From positions 1 to 64,000 of the forward strand of contig WLWY01000002.1 of NCBI GenBank assembly GCA_012103325.1: a stretch of 64,000 bases of DNA, given 5' to 3'. The translations under genes and the position numbers were made by a program. The stretch is from Alphaproteobacteria bacterium (lineage in GTDB: Bacteria > Pseudomonadota > Alphaproteobacteria > UBA8366 > GCA-2717185). The notes under the pieces are model-generated. The model was not told the DNA's origin and did no database searches. It worked only from the letters and a program-made list of their open reading frames with translations. Shown one piece after another: positions 9,009-17,984 of this stretch (position 1 is its first letter; every line of letters starts with the position of its first letter).

Positions 9009-10900
9009 ATGAAAAGCTTCGGAGAACGGTTCGGCCAGTTGGTGAAAACCAAACGCGGCATCGAAGGACTAAGCCAACGGGGGTTGGCGATCCGCGCCTT
9101 CGATGACGAAAGCCGCAAGACCCGGATTTCCGAACTCGAAAACGGCAAAGTCCCGAACCCACAGCAGAAAACGATCGATGCGCTGGTGATTGCGCTCGAT
9201 ATCACGCCGGAAGAAATCGATGCCTGTCGTCTCCCGGCGGGGGCTGCCGCGGAACTGGGGCTTCGCCGCGAACTGCTGGAATCCCTGGTGCAGCGCTTCG
9301 AACACGACAACCCGGATGCACCGGACCGTGAACTCACGCAGTTCCTGAAAGACAAGGCGGCGGAGTACAGGGCGTTGAAGGCGCGGTTGGCGGCGTTAGC
9401 CGAAGCAGAAGCGCGAATCGAAAACCTGATCGCTGCGGCGCAAGGCGCGCTCGACGCAGGCCGGTTCGACGAGGCGGATGACCGCCTGCGCGACGCCGAG
9501 GAAATGCAACAGGCAGAACACACGCTGGCGCAAGTCCGGAAACAGGCTGAAATTCGTACCGCCCGGGCGGACGCGGCGCTGCTGAGGGACGACACCGATG
9601 CCGCCTTCGCACACTTCGCCGCAGCCGTCCAATTCTTTGTACCCTTCGATCCTTTGGAAGCCGCAACGCATCGAAACACGCATGCCATCACCCTGCATCG
9701 ACATGGTGAACGGTTCGGCGGTGCCGGACTCGGTCACGCCACAGCACTCTGGGAAAAGAACCTCGAAGTCCACACCCGCGCCGAGATGCCCGCCCAATGG
9801 GCGATGACGCAGAACAATCTGGCGAGCGCGTTGCGTGTCATGGGCGACCGGGCGGGCGGGGCCGAGGGGCTGGCGGCGCTCGAGCGCGCCGTCGTCGCTT
9901 ATGAAGCCTCGCTCGAGGTCTGCACCCGCAGCGATATGCCCGCCCAATGGGCGATGACGCAGAACAATCTGGCAAACGCGTTGAATGTCATTGGCGAACG
10001 GGCGGGCGGGGCCGAGGGGCTGGCGGCGCTCGAGCGCGCCGTCGCCGCCTCTGAAGCCGCGCTCGAGGTCAGAACCCGCGCCGAGATGCCCGCCCAATGG
10101 GCGACGACGCAGAACAATCTGGCGAACGCGTTGCGTGTCATGGGCGACCGGGCGGGCGGGGCCGAGGGGCTGGCGGCACTCGAGCGCGCCGTCGCCGCTT
10201 ATGAAGCCGCGCTCGAGGTCAGAACCCGCAGCGACATGCCCGCGGACTGGGCGATGACGCAGAACAATCTGGCGAACGCGTTGCAGACCATGAGCGAACG
10301 GTCGGGCGGGGCCGAGGGGCTGGCGGCGCTCGAGCGCGCCGTCGCCGCTTATGAAGCCGCTCTCGAGGTCAGAACCCGCGCCGAGATGCCCGCCCAATGG
10401 GCGATGACGCAGAACAATCTGGCGGCTGCGTTGCAGACCATGGGCGAACGGTCGGGCGGGGCCGAGGGGCTGGCGGCACTCGAGCGCGCCGTCGCCGCCT
10501 CTGAAGCCGCGCTCGAGGTCAGAACCCGCGCCGAGATGCCCGCCAATGGGCGATGACGCAGAACAATCTGGCGGCCGCGTTGCAGACCATGGGCGCCCGG
10601 GCTGGCGGGGCCGAGGGGCTGGCGGCGCTCGAGCGCGCTATCGACGCCTATGAAGCCGCGCTCGAGGTCTACACCCGCAGGGAGATGCCCGCCGACTGGG
10701 CGATGACACAGATGAACCTCGGTAAAGGACTCGCTTCTCTCGGCAAGCTGGAATCCGGCAGCGCGCGGTTGGAAGCGGCATTGGTGGCATTCAGGAATGC
10801 CCGCGCGTTCTATGTCGATGAAGCGGAGGACGGGAGGCACGCCGCGACCTTCGATGGATGGATAGCGGAGGTCGAGGCGTTGATTGCGGCGCGACGGTGA
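9009..10900 (+). pseudogene. XRE-type HTH / TPR-repeat protein, broken by a one-base deletion
   Basis: From ATG 9009 an N-terminal XRE helix-turn-helix (about residues 1-75, with LSQRGLAIRAFDDESRKTRISELE) is followed by a helical linker and then 50-residue TPR-like units containing WAMTQNNLAxAL and GGAEGLAALERAVxAYEAALEVRT. The first frame runs to a stop at 10556. In the sixth unit the sequence reads ATGCCCGCCAATGG where the other units read ATGCCCGCCCAATGG: one C is missing at about 10542-10545. Restoring it joins the frame to 10553-10900, which continues the repeats and ends with a typical TPR C-terminus (LESGSARLEAALVAFRNA). Intact product would be about 630 residues. Such HTH-TPR proteins usually act as regulators sensing a peptide or partner protein. 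It is either a recent pseudogene or a sequencing error. Confidence 0.8.
9778..10700 (+). repeat. tandem 150-bp coding repeats (50-residue TPR units)
   Basis: Six near-identical 150-bp units start at 9778, 9928, 10078, 10228, 10378 and 10528, with a degenerate seventh from 10678. Each begins CGCgCCGAGATGCCCGCCCA-like and contains GCGATGACGCAGAACAATCT and GCCGAGGGGCTGGCGGC. The very low divergence at synonymous positions implies recent duplication or gene conversion, and such arrays change copy number easily. The single-base loss that breaks the frame lies in the unit starting at 10528. Confidence 0.92.
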
Positions 10901-10916
10901 TCGATATCCCCGCGAC

Positions 10917-11145
10917 GTGTCATCCCTGACAAGCGGCGGAGCCGCGCAGATCGGGGATCCATGGTGGAAGGGCGTCTCCACCTACCAAGCCGTCATCCTC
11001 GACTTGATTGAGGATCCAGTCCGCCGTCTGAATTGCCATCCTTACAACGAAGGTTCACAACAAGCGCAGGAGGCCACGCTGAGGGGATCTCAACCGGCTG
11101 TAAGCTTTCGCCGTCACATGGATCCTCAATCAAGTTGAGGATGAC
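10917..11145. repeat. REP-like palindromes between the TPR gene and the IS5 element
   Basis: Two 27-bp sequences, 10992-11018 and 11119-11145, are inverted copies of each other with one mismatch. Each contains its own hairpin (ATCCTCAA-TCAAG-TTGAGGAT). A related palindromic unit at about 10917-10963 (CATCCCTGAC...GGGGATCC) precedes them. This is the look of dispersed intergenic REP elements. The 440 bp between 10901 and 11339 hold no convincing gene apart from these. Confidence 0.75.
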
Positions 11146-11339
11146 GAATTGGTTGTACCGAAGGTTTTGTTCGTGTTGCCGAAGGAGACCTCGGCGAAAT
11201 AGCGCCGCCGACATCGTTTCCACCCCCTACCTAACCCTGAAATGCCTGTGGTGGACATTTCAGCCCCTCAAGAGGGAAGGGATAACTCCGGTAGATCAAC
11301 TGGTCACTCTCCTCCCCCTTGAGGGGGGGGGACTAAGGT

Positions 11340-12497
11340 GGAGACCTCTGCGAAATGGGTAGCAACTTTGTCGAAACGGTGATTCTTTAGAGTGATCGCT
11401 ATGACGGAGGTCTTGATGGGTGAGAAGCGGGTTGGTGAGGGTGGCTTTGCGGATGCGTTTGTGGCGCCGGGTGCGGGTTCGAATAAACGTCTGGAGCGTA
11501 TCGAAGGTCTTTTCGACTGGTCTCGCTTCGAGAAGCTCCTGAAGTCGGTTCGCTCGAAGAAGGGGCGCAGAGGGTATCCGGCGCTGTCGATGTACAAGGC
11601 GGTTTTGCTGCAGCAATGGTATGGTCTTTCCGACCCGGACCTGGAGGAGGCGTTGGGGGATCGTCTGTCGTTCCGACGGTTCTGCGGGTTCTCGTTGAGC
11701 GACGAGACACCGGACGAGACGACGTTCGTGCGCTTCCGGGCGGCGCTGGCAGAGAGGAAACTGACGGCGAAGCTTCTGGCGGAAACGAACCGGCAGTTGG
11801 AGCGTCACGGGCTGATGCTGAAGACGGGCACACTGATCGATGCCACCCTGATCGAGGCTTCGGTCAGCCGGCCGTCCGGTGTTTCCGGCGGGCGTTCGGC
11901 GCTCGATCCGGATGCCGATTGGACGCGGCGCGGGCGCACGGCCTATTTCGGGTACAAGGCGCATATCGCCGTCGATCAGGGCTCCGAATTGATCCGCGAT
12001 GCGATGATGACGTCGGCCAAAACCTATGAGAGCGAAGTGGCCGACGCGCTGATCCAGGGCGACGAGCGGGCGGTCTATGCTGACAAAGCCTATGAGCACA
12101 AGGAGCGCCGCCGGCGCCTCAAGGCGAGGGGCATCAAGGACCGGATCATGCACCGCAGCCATAAGAACCAACCGGCGCTGCCGCACTGGCAACAGGTCCG
12201 CAACCGCCTGATCTCCCCGATCCGCGCTAATGTCGAGCGCCTGTTCGGAACTCTGAAGCGGTCTTACCGATACCGCCGGGCCCGATACAGGGGGATGCAG
12301 AAGAACCAGTCCCACCTTCATCTCCTGTGCATCGCCATGAACCTGAGACGTGCCGAAACTCTTATGCCCTGACACCGTCCCTTGCCGATCTCGTCAAGAG
12401 CGTCCCAAAACCCAACGCGAAAAACCGCCAAACCTATGCACCAACCTCCAAACCCAACGATTATCTCCGATCCTGAACCCGTTTCGCAGAGGTCTCC
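11340..12497 (+). mobile_element. IS5-family insertion sequence
   Basis: A 1158-bp element bounded by 20-bp inverted repeats with one mismatch: GGAGACCTCTGCGAAATGGG at 11340-11359 and its reverse complement at 12478-12497. It holds one transposase gene in the plus direction. The transposase is full length, so the element may be active. The edges coincide with a 25-bp direct repeat described separately. Confidence 0.88.
11401..12372 (+). CDS. IS5-family transposase
   Basis: 323 residues from ATG 11401 (GTG 11392 is also in frame). N-terminal DUF772-type region (RRGYPALSMYKAVLLQQWYGLSDPDLEEAL...FRRFCGFSL) followed by the DDE catalytic domain: GTLIDATLIEAS (first Asp), VYADKAYEHKERR (second Asp) and the C-terminal ANVERLFGTLKRSYRYRRARYRG block with the catalytic Glu. 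Complete and without frameshift, unlike the two-frame members of the IS5 family. Confidence 0.93.
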   Translation: MTEVLMGEKRVGEGGFADAFVAPGAGSNKRLERIEGLFDWSRFEKLLKSVRSKKGRRGYPALSMYKAVLLQQWYGLSDPDLEEALGDRLSFRRFCGFSLSDETPDETTFVRFRAALAERKLTAKLLAETNRQLERHGLMLKTGTLIDATLIEASVSRPSGVSGGRSALDPDADWTRRGRTAYFGYKAHIAVDQGSELIRDAMMTSAKTYESEVADALIQGDERAVYADKAYEHKERRRRLKARGIKDRIMHRSHKNQPALPHWQQVRNRLISPIRANVERLFGTLKRSYRYRRARYRGMQKNQSHLHLLCIAMNLRRAETLMP

Positions 12498-12574
12498 TTG
12501 AGGGGCGGGGACTAAGGTGGGGGTGGACGGCGGTGCCATCGCACTATTCCGCAGAGGTCTTCGATGGACAGCGT

Positions 12575-13417
12575 TCACGACTCCAGCACGTTCACACCTT
12601 CCCGGAGTAGCGTGATCGGTGCATCCCAGTCGCCGACCGGCTGCACGTGGGACACGAGATCCGCTCCCGCGGGCGTGGCGTCTTCCAGCCATAGATGCAC
12701 GGCGATGGCTGGAGGTTCGTGGACGACGTTGAGAACCCGTTCCGGGCCCATATCGAGGCCGAAGGGGTAACAGGTCGTGGGACCGGCTGATGCGATGGTG
12801 CCGCCGAAGCTTGTCGTTATCGGCCGGTGCACGTGTCCGGCCAAGACGCGGACAACCTGGTCGTGTCGGCGCAGCAATTGATCCAGTTCGCCACCGCCCT
12901 GCACGAGGCCCTTGGCGGAGGTGCCGGTCATGCCGGTGTAGAAGGGCGGGTGATGCAGGGCGACGATGGTCGGGCGGTCCGGGGCTTCCGAGAGACGCGC
13001 GTCCAGCCAGTCGAGCCGATCCGAGCACAATTCGCCGGCAGCTATCCCGGCAATCACGGAGTCGCAGCAGACGATACGCACCGGCTGGTCTTCGATGACG
13101 TAATGCAGGAAGTCGCCGGTCGTGGGTAGCCACGGCGTTCCGCCGAAGACCGCGCGCAGCGCGTCGCGGTCGTCGTGATTGCCGGGAATGAGCGCAACCG
13201 GTGCGGTGAGTTTCTCGGCGATATGCCTGAACGCCTCGTACCGCGCAACACTGCCGTGCGACGCGATATCGCCCGTGTGCAGGACAAGATCGGGCCCGGG
13301 ATCCATAGCGTTGATGGTCGCGACTGTCCGGGACAGCGCTTCGGACGTATCGAAATGGCCGTAGACGAGCGTGCCCGGCGCGTCGATATGGGTGTCGGAA
13401 ATCTGAACCAGGATCAT
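12575..13417 (-). CDS. calcineurin-like metallophosphoesterase (cAMP phosphodiesterase CpdA / GpdQ type)
   Basis: 280 residues from the ATG at 13417, which overlaps the stop of the preceding gene as ATGA, so the two are translationally coupled. All five metallophosphoesterase motifs are visible: QISDTHID, LHTGDIAS, IPGNHDDRD, LHHPPFY and LAGHVHRP, i.e. a complete dinuclear metal site. The family hydrolyses phosphodiesters such as cyclic nucleotides, glycerophosphodiesters or organophosphates. A longer reading from 13501 only adds residues overlapping the neighbour. Its pairing with an alkaline-phosphatase-superfamily enzyme suggests stepwise release of phosphate from an organic phosphodiester (inference). 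Confidence 0.88.
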   Translation of the reverse strand: MILVQISDTHIDAPGTLVYGHFDTSEALSRTVATINAMDPGPDLVLHTGDIASHGSVARYEAFRHIAEKLTAPVALIPGNHDDRDALRAVFGGTPWLPTTGDFLHYVIEDQPVRIVCCDSVIAGIAAGELCSDRLDWLDARLSEAPDRPTIVALHHPPFYTGMTGTSAKGLVQGGGELDQLLRRHDQVVRVLAGHVHRPITTSFGGTIASAGPTTCYPFGLDMGPERVLNVVHEPPAIAVHLWLEDATPAGADLVSHVQPVGDWDAPITLLREGVNVLES

Positions 13418-14934
13418 GCGGCGTCCTCCAGGGCTTTCGGCGCCATTTCCTTGATGACGCCGCCGTCGATATCGGACAGCGGGACACCGAGAAGCTCGCA
13501 TACCGTTGGGGCGAAATCCTCGGACCGGACCGTGCGATCAATGGGGCCCGGTACGACGCCGGGCGCGGTGGATAGCAAGAAACCGTGCGGTAGATGCTCG
13601 CCGTTGCGCCAGAACGGTATATCGACCTCGATCTCGCCAATTTGCGGGGAGGTGATCCGCTTTGTTGCCGGGCCGACGTTCCATTGCATCGCCAGGTCGG
13701 GGAGATTATCGAGTTGAGGCCCCGCCATATGATCGGCGATTTTGACGACTTGCTGGAGGATCGGTTCGCCGGTGTCTGCATCGACAACCGCGCTCAAGCT
13801 TTCCATGAGCCATCGGCAATGTTCATCATATTCGGCGCCGGGCTGGATCTTGCCTTCCGGCTCGCGGCCGATGACGTTTAAGCGGATACCGCCGCCATCG
13901 TTGTTGCAGGGCATCACGAAATGCCGTCGGCGGGCACGGTCCCGCGCCAACAGTGTCTCCCGGACGAGATCCTTGACGTAGGCGAGTGGCCGGTGAACTT
14001 GCCCGGGCAGACTGTCCCAGATGCCGCGCAGTTTCCAATATGCGTTTCTGCGCCCCTCTTGTGCCGACTCCAGGCGCCGCAGGATCGGATCGAGCAAAAG
14101 AGCGGTTCGGTAGGCCGGCCCCATTCCATGGCTTGCCAGAAGCATCACCGTCGTTTCGGGCCCGGCGCGCGCCACGATGTTACCGATGCAGCGGTCGGCG
14201 GTGACAAGAACCCGCTCGATCGGATCGCCGATCTTCGCGGCCAGTTTCGGGTCATGATGAGGGTGCTCGGGATCGTGCTGCCGCCAGCCGTAATGTCCGG
14301 CCCAATGCACATCGTCCCACGACGCGAACAGCATATCCCAGGATTCCTGACCGAGAAGATCAACGACCATGCCGGATTTGCGCTCGATGTTCTTGCACAA
14401 GCCGTCGGTAAAGGCGGATAAATCCGTTGGACCCCGGGCGCCAAAAGCATGTCTGTTGAACGGATCGTGTCCGTAGCGCTGGTCGAGCTTACCCCGCAGT
14501 TCGGGGGGCCAGGTTCGGAAGCCGTCGATAATGTCGAGATCGTGATTACCCCAATCGACCACGTGGATACCATTCAAACCCTGCGTCGGATAGCTCTTCG
14601 GAATGTCGAGGATTGCGACCCGTTTACCCGCGTCCGAAAGGGTCGACCAGAATTCAGGAACCTGGATCTCGCTGCGCGATACCAGTTGCGTACGGTAGCT
14701 GCCGGGCCGGAGCTGGGAATAAAAGTACCATCCGTGCCGCGCCGTGTTTACACCGGTTTGCAGGGTTGGCCAGGTTGCACCGGACAGGCCCGGCGGTGTT
14801 TCCATTTTGGAATAGGCCCCGCGCGCCATAAGACGCGCAATATTGGGTAGCTTTCCCTCTGCCGCCCAGCGCAGAAGCAGCGCCGGTTCGGCGGCGTCGA
14901 GCGCTAAGACCAGTACTTTGGTTGAAATCGCCAA
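13414..14934 (-). CDS. alkaline phosphatase superfamily phosphodiesterase / nucleotide pyrophosphatase-like
   Basis: 506 residues starting at a TTG (14934). The metal-binding and nucleophile region is present: LVLALDAAEPALL near the start (first Asp) and SGATWPTLQTGVNTARHG (the Thr in GATWPT as likely nucleophile), with later DVHWAGH and LLASHGMGP segments that would supply further metal ligands. This is the type I phosphodiesterase/nucleotide pyrophosphatase branch, which includes predicted phosphohydrolases in operons with small phosphoesterases. No signal peptide is seen, so action is probably cytoplasmic. It is the first gene of a two-gene unit with the metallophosphoesterase. Confidence 0.85.
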   Translation of the reverse strand: MAISTKVLVLALDAAEPALLLRWAAEGKLPNIARLMARGAYSKMETPPGLSGATWPTLQTGVNTARHGWYFYSQLRPGSYRTQLVSRSEIQVPEFWSTLSDAGKRVAILDIPKSYPTQGLNGIHVVDWGNHDLDIIDGFRTWPPELRGKLDQRYGHDPFNRHAFGARGPTDLSAFTDGLCKNIERKSGMVVDLLGQESWDMLFASWDDVHWAGHYGWRQHDPEHPHHDPKLAAKIGDPIERVLVTADRCIGNIVARAGPETTVMLLASHGMGPAYRTALLLDPILRRLESAQEGRRNAYWKLRGIWDSLPGQVHRPLAYVKDLVRETLLARDRARRRHFVMPCNNDGGGIRLNVIGREPEGKIQPGAEYDEHCRWLMESLSAVVDADTGEPILQQVVKIADHMAGPQLDNLPDLAMQWNVGPATKRITSPQIGEIEVDIPFWRNGEHLPHGFLLSTAPGVVPGPIDRTVRSEDFAPTVCELLGVPLSDIDGGVIKEMAPKALEDAA

Positions 14935-14991
14935 GGCTTGCTCATTCGAAGTTTCGCAAGCCTACCGCGCAGAGGCGCGGAAATCCAGGCA

Positions 14992-15033
14992 ACCGCCAGT
15001 TCGTGGCCACGACAGCGGCCACGAACTGGCGGT
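14992..15033. terminator. perfect 17-bp stem hairpin (putative terminator)
   Basis: Arms 14992-15008 and 15017-15033 are perfect reverse complements (ACCGCCAGTTCGTGGCC) around an 8-base loop. It lies just after the stop of the minus-strand gene at 15040 and upstream of the phosphodiesterase gene. No strong U-run follows on either strand (ATTTACTT on the plus side), so a transcription-terminator role is likely but not proven. Confidence 0.6.
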
Positions 15034-15039
15034 ATTTAC

Positions 15040-16020
15040 TTAACCGGCGCTGATTGCTTGCCGCGGCATTCCGGGCAGCCGTTGCATCGTTGCGACGATG
15101 ATATTGGCCAGGGATCCCGGGGGAACCGTGCTTTGCAAATCGAGGGTTCTCGAGTCCAGGACCGATCGGGCTGCAGCGGCAAGTTCAGCGGTCGCGGGTT
15201 GCACGGCCACCAGCCCGTTTAAGGTAATGGCGGCTGGTGGCATCGGGCCCGGTTTGTTTGTGATCTTTGGTTGTTCCTGATATCCGTCGGGGAAAACCAG
15301 CTTTCTGAAGGTGTCGTGTTCCGTCCAGGACCAACCGACGTCTTGGGGCGATATCGTACGGCCATCGGCAAAGGCGCAATACAGTTCGTAAGGCCCGCCT
15401 TGGGAATAATGCGTGCGGCGTTTGAGGCAAAAATCGTCGCACGGTACCGGTATGCCGTCGAGCATATAGTCGAGTAAAATGAATGCCTTGCACGCCGACG
15501 TTAAGTCGTCGAGTTCGGATTTGTTCCGCAGATCCTTCACGCGGAACCGGCATTCGGTCAGAAGAAATTGCCAGGACAGGAAATCCAACTCCCGTGCCGT
15601 CGTTCCGGCTTCGCTGTAGGTGATGCCGAAGGACTTCAGAGAAATCTCCTTCAGCCGCCACAGGATATCCCAAAAGCTTGTGCTGTAGTGTTGTCCGCAA
15701 TGGACGTATCGCAGCAGTTTGGATAGCGAGTTTCGCGCCGTGCGGACGTTGTTCAGGGCATCGCATTGCCGGATCCAAGGCAATGTCAGATCCAGCCCCG
15801 CGAAATTTTGCGCCATTTCTCCGGATAGCCGGGTCAGGAACGCGTCGAATGTTGCATTTTCAAATGTCAGGAAAGTGTTGAAATAGTGCTTTACTTCGGC
15901 CTCCATCGGCATGCCTCGGGAGGCCGGCTGTCCGTCGACAGGATTATTGAACGCCTCTCTGATCTTGCGGTTCATACCGGCGTTTATGACAGCAGGTAGC
16001 GCTGTATCCATCTGTAACAT
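15040..16020 (-). CDS. hypothetical cytoplasmic protein
   Basis: About 326 residues from the ATG at 16020 (a TTG at 16041 would add seven). I do not recognise a family. The protein is soluble, mixed alpha, with several conserved-looking aromatic and Cys-containing segments (YVHCGQHYSTSFWDILWRLKEIS; PVPCDDFCLKRRTHY; SWTEHDTFRKLVFPDGY) and an Ala-rich tail. The upstream 300 bp are AT-rich compared with the rest of the window, which might mark a horizontally acquired piece. It ends at a perfect hairpin. Confidence 0.65.
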   Translation of the reverse strand: MLQMDTALPAVINAGMNRKIREAFNNPVDGQPASRGMPMEAEVKHYFNTFLTFENATFDAFLTRLSGEMAQNFAGLDLTLPWIRQCDALNNVRTARNSLSKLLRYVHCGQHYSTSFWDILWRLKEISLKSFGITYSEAGTTARELDFLSWQFLLTECRFRVKDLRNKSELDDLTSACKAFILLDYMLDGIPVPCDDFCLKRRTHYSQGGPYELYCAFADGRTISPQDVGWSWTEHDTFRKLVFPDGYQEQPKITNKPGPMPPAAITLNGLVAVQPATAELAAAARSVLDSRTLDLQSTVPPGSLANIIVATMQRLPGMPRQAISAG

Positions 16021-16041
16021 TGTTGATTGTTTTACCCCCAA

Positions 16042-16350
16042 TAGTGAACGGGAACGCCGTCGCCTGACGTTCGTTTGTTCAGCCCCTTACGAATTTCTGA
16101 CTCTATTAAGGATAGATGGCGAAACTAAGGCGAAATAATGACTTTATCTTAATTGACTGAGCAGATTTATTTGTAAAATTAATGTTTTGTTAATAAATCA
16201 CTATGCACGAAGCAAATATTTGAAGATATCCGCAAGGATAGCTCCCGTAGCGCACAATCAAGCAGGTGGTTTATAGTTGTCAGAACGATGTTTCCTCCCG
16301 CCTCGCGTGCTGCAAGGACGACGGCATACCCGGTAGTTAACCGGTAGTTA
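16042..16350. other. AT-rich intergenic stretch, no gene seen
   Basis: The sequence between 16042 and 16350 is clearly AT-richer than its surroundings, especially 16120-16210 (runs such as TTTATTTGTAAAATTAATG). A short direct repeat of CCGGTAGTTA occurs near 16330-16348. No frame has a plausible start site. It probably holds the promoter of the unknown minus-strand gene. Confidence 0.4.
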
Positions 16351-17157
16351 TTATCGTCCTGTCCAGCGCGGCGGACGTTTCTCGGCAAAGGCGCGCGGAC
16401 CCTCCTGCGAATCCTCCGAGCGCTCCCGCCGGCGATTGGCTTCATAGGGTGTGTAGTAGGCCTGCGGCAGGGGATGGTCCAACCCCCGCATCGCCGCTTC
16501 CTTGGTCGCGCGCACCGCGAGCGGCGCACAGCGCAGAATATCCGCGACCCATTCCGCCACGGCGTCGTCGAGCTTAACGGCCGGCACGACCTGATTGACG
16601 AGGCCGAGCTGATAGGCGCGGTCGGCTTGCATGTGTCGGCCGGTCAGCATATAGCCCATCGCCGGCTTGAGGCCTATTTGGCGGGGCAGGCGGTGCACGC
16701 CGGCCGACCCGGCAATCAGCCCGCGCCGCGGTTCAGGCAGTCCGAACTCGGCATGGTCGGCGGCAACGATGATGTCGCAGGCCAGCGCCTGCTCAAGGCC
16801 GCCGCCCAACGCGAAGCCGTTGACCCGGGCGATCACTGGCTTCGGAAAATGCCAGCGCTCGATCAGACTCTTCGTCTCGCTGGCGAGCTTGGCCCAGTGC
16901 GCGCGCTGCGCGTCGTCCGCGTCCCGTTCGCGCGCGCGATGTTTGAGGTCAGCGCCGGCACAGAACGCCCGGTCGCCCGCGCCCGTGACGACCGCGACCC
17001 AGATATCGTCGTCGCGTTCGACCTCGTCGAAATGTTGGGAGAGTTCCCAGCGAAGTTCCGGATTGAGCGCATTCATTGCCTTCGGCCGGTTGAGGGTGAT
17101 CCTTGCTACATGGTCCACGACCTCGAAGGTCGACATGCTCTGCGTTGCTGCGTTCAT
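16351..17157 (-). CDS. enoyl-CoA hydratase/isomerase (crotonase) family protein
   Basis: 268 residues with the crotonase fold: ARITLNRPKAMNALNPEL at the start, the oxyanion-hole segments GDRAFCAGADLK and NGFALGGGLEQALACDIIVAA, and a GLPEPRRGLIAGSAGVHRLPR loop. The Glu in ALGGGLEQAL sits where one catalytic acid of enoyl-CoA hydratase lies. Likely acts on an acyl-CoA in beta-oxidation or a side pathway. The C-terminus (EDSQEGPRAFAEKRPPRWTGR) is the usual substrate-binding tail. It follows the nitroreductase gene with a 15-bp gap on the same strand, so the two are co-transcribed. Confidence 0.9.
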   Translation of the reverse strand: MNAATQSMSTFEVVDHVARITLNRPKAMNALNPELRWELSQHFDEVERDDDIWVAVVTGAGDRAFCAGADLKHRARERDADDAQRAHWAKLASETKSLIERWHFPKPVIARVNGFALGGGLEQALACDIIVAADHAEFGLPEPRRGLIAGSAGVHRLPRQIGLKPAMGYMLTGRHMQADRAYQLGLVNQVVPAVKLDDAVAEWVADILRCAPLAVRATKEAAMRGLDHPLPQAYYTPYEANRRRERSEDSQEGPRAFAEKRPPRWTGR

Positions 17158-17172
17158 TTGCTCCTCCCGCCG

Positions 17173-17814
17173 CTAGACCCACGGGGCCGGCTGGCCCCAA
17201 CTGTCTTCATAGACGAAATCGCTCAGCGAACCGCGGCCGACGGGTCCGAACCTGCCCATGGGATAGCCGATTGGGAGGATGGCATAGGAATGTACTCCCG
17301 GCGGAAGGCGCAGCGCTGCCTCCGATTCCTTTTCGAACAGCAGGTGACGGGTTGTGAGCGTGTAGCCGAGTCCCAGCGCGCGCGCCGCCAGTAGCATGTT
17401 CTGTGCCGCCGGATAGATCGACGCACCGGAATGACGGTTGGGTGTCGAGTCGCCGTGATCGATGCACGGCACGATCCACACCGGGGCTTCGTGGAAATGG
17501 TCCGTCAGATATCCCACCGCGGTGTGCTGGCGGGTGTATTTCTCTTCCGTCGAACCCGGCGGCGGTGCGGCACCGGCATAGCGTGGGCTGACGATTTCGT
17601 CGTAGGCCCGCTTGTAATGGACTTGAACTGCCTTCTTGATTTCCGGGTCTTTGACGACCAGGAAGCGCCAGCTTTGAGCATTGCTGCCATTGGGCGCGTA
17701 GATGCCAGCTTCTAGAATCTTGCGGATCAGTTCGTCCGGCACAGGGTCGGGTTTCAGACGCCGCATCGCCCGCATCGTACGCATGATCTCAAACAGGTCC
17801 GTATCACCGCTCAT
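17173..17814 (-). CDS. nitroreductase-family FMN oxidoreductase
   Basis: 213 residues from the ATG at 17814, preceded by GGAGGG. The FMN-binding start MRTMRAMRRLKPDPVPDELIRKILEAGIYAPNGSNAQSWRFLVV is typical of the family (Arg residues for FMN phosphate, APNGSNAQSW loop). The C-terminal GYPMGRFGPVGRGSLSDFVYEDSWG resembles nitroreductases of the BluB/RutE-like group. Reduces nitro, quinone, enone or semialdehyde substrates with NAD(P)H. It lies in an operon with the crotonase and is divergent from the LLM monooxygenase/isochorismatase pair. Confidence 0.88.
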   Translation of the reverse strand: MSGDTDLFEIMRTMRAMRRLKPDPVPDELIRKILEAGIYAPNGSNAQSWRFLVVKDPEIKKAVQVHYKRAYDEIVSPRYAGAAPPPGSTEEKYTRQHTAVGYLTDHFHEAPVWIVPCIDHGDSTPNRHSGASIYPAAQNMLLAARALGLGYTLTTRHLLFEKESEAALRLPPGVHSYAILPIGYPMGRFGPVGRGSLSDFVYEDSWGQPAPWV

Positions 17815-17984
17815 CTTGCCGCCCTCCTGGCTATTGCCGATCGAAGGAGAGCTTAACGCAACGAGCCTAGGGCGCAAATCGGCGGCGCATTCATCTGATA
17901 AGTTCGATCACGGCGACCGATTGCAGATTATTCTTGCCGAAAGCGGTATGCTGCAATGCGCAATCGGAACATGGGAAACAAGGT

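Larger units (their letters stand above)
11315..12520. repeat. 25-bp direct repeats flanking the IS5-family element
   Basis: A sequence of the form CCTTGA-G4-S-G4-ACTAAGGTGG occurs at both edges of the element: about 11318-11341 and about 12496-12519, same orientation, one mismatch (G versus C in the G-run). IS5 elements normally duplicate only 3-4 bp, so this longer repeat is not an ordinary target duplication. It may be a dispersed G-rich intergenic repeat in which the IS landed, or part of a larger mobile unit. Confidence 0.6.

Noticed and set aside
9396..10397. 333-codon antisense frame in the TPR region
   Set aside because: Produced by the 150-bp repeats read on the other strand; repeat-derived and without start signals.
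9778..10700. Regular 150-bp repeats as a CRISPR array
   Set aside because: No short repeat plus unique spacer pattern; the repeats are coding TPR units with full-length similarity.
12318..13787. Long minus-strand open frame of 489 codons across the metallophosphoesterase gene
   Set aside because: It lies out of frame with two well-supported phosphoesterase genes and is arginine/serine/proline-rich, the usual shadow in high-GC DNA.
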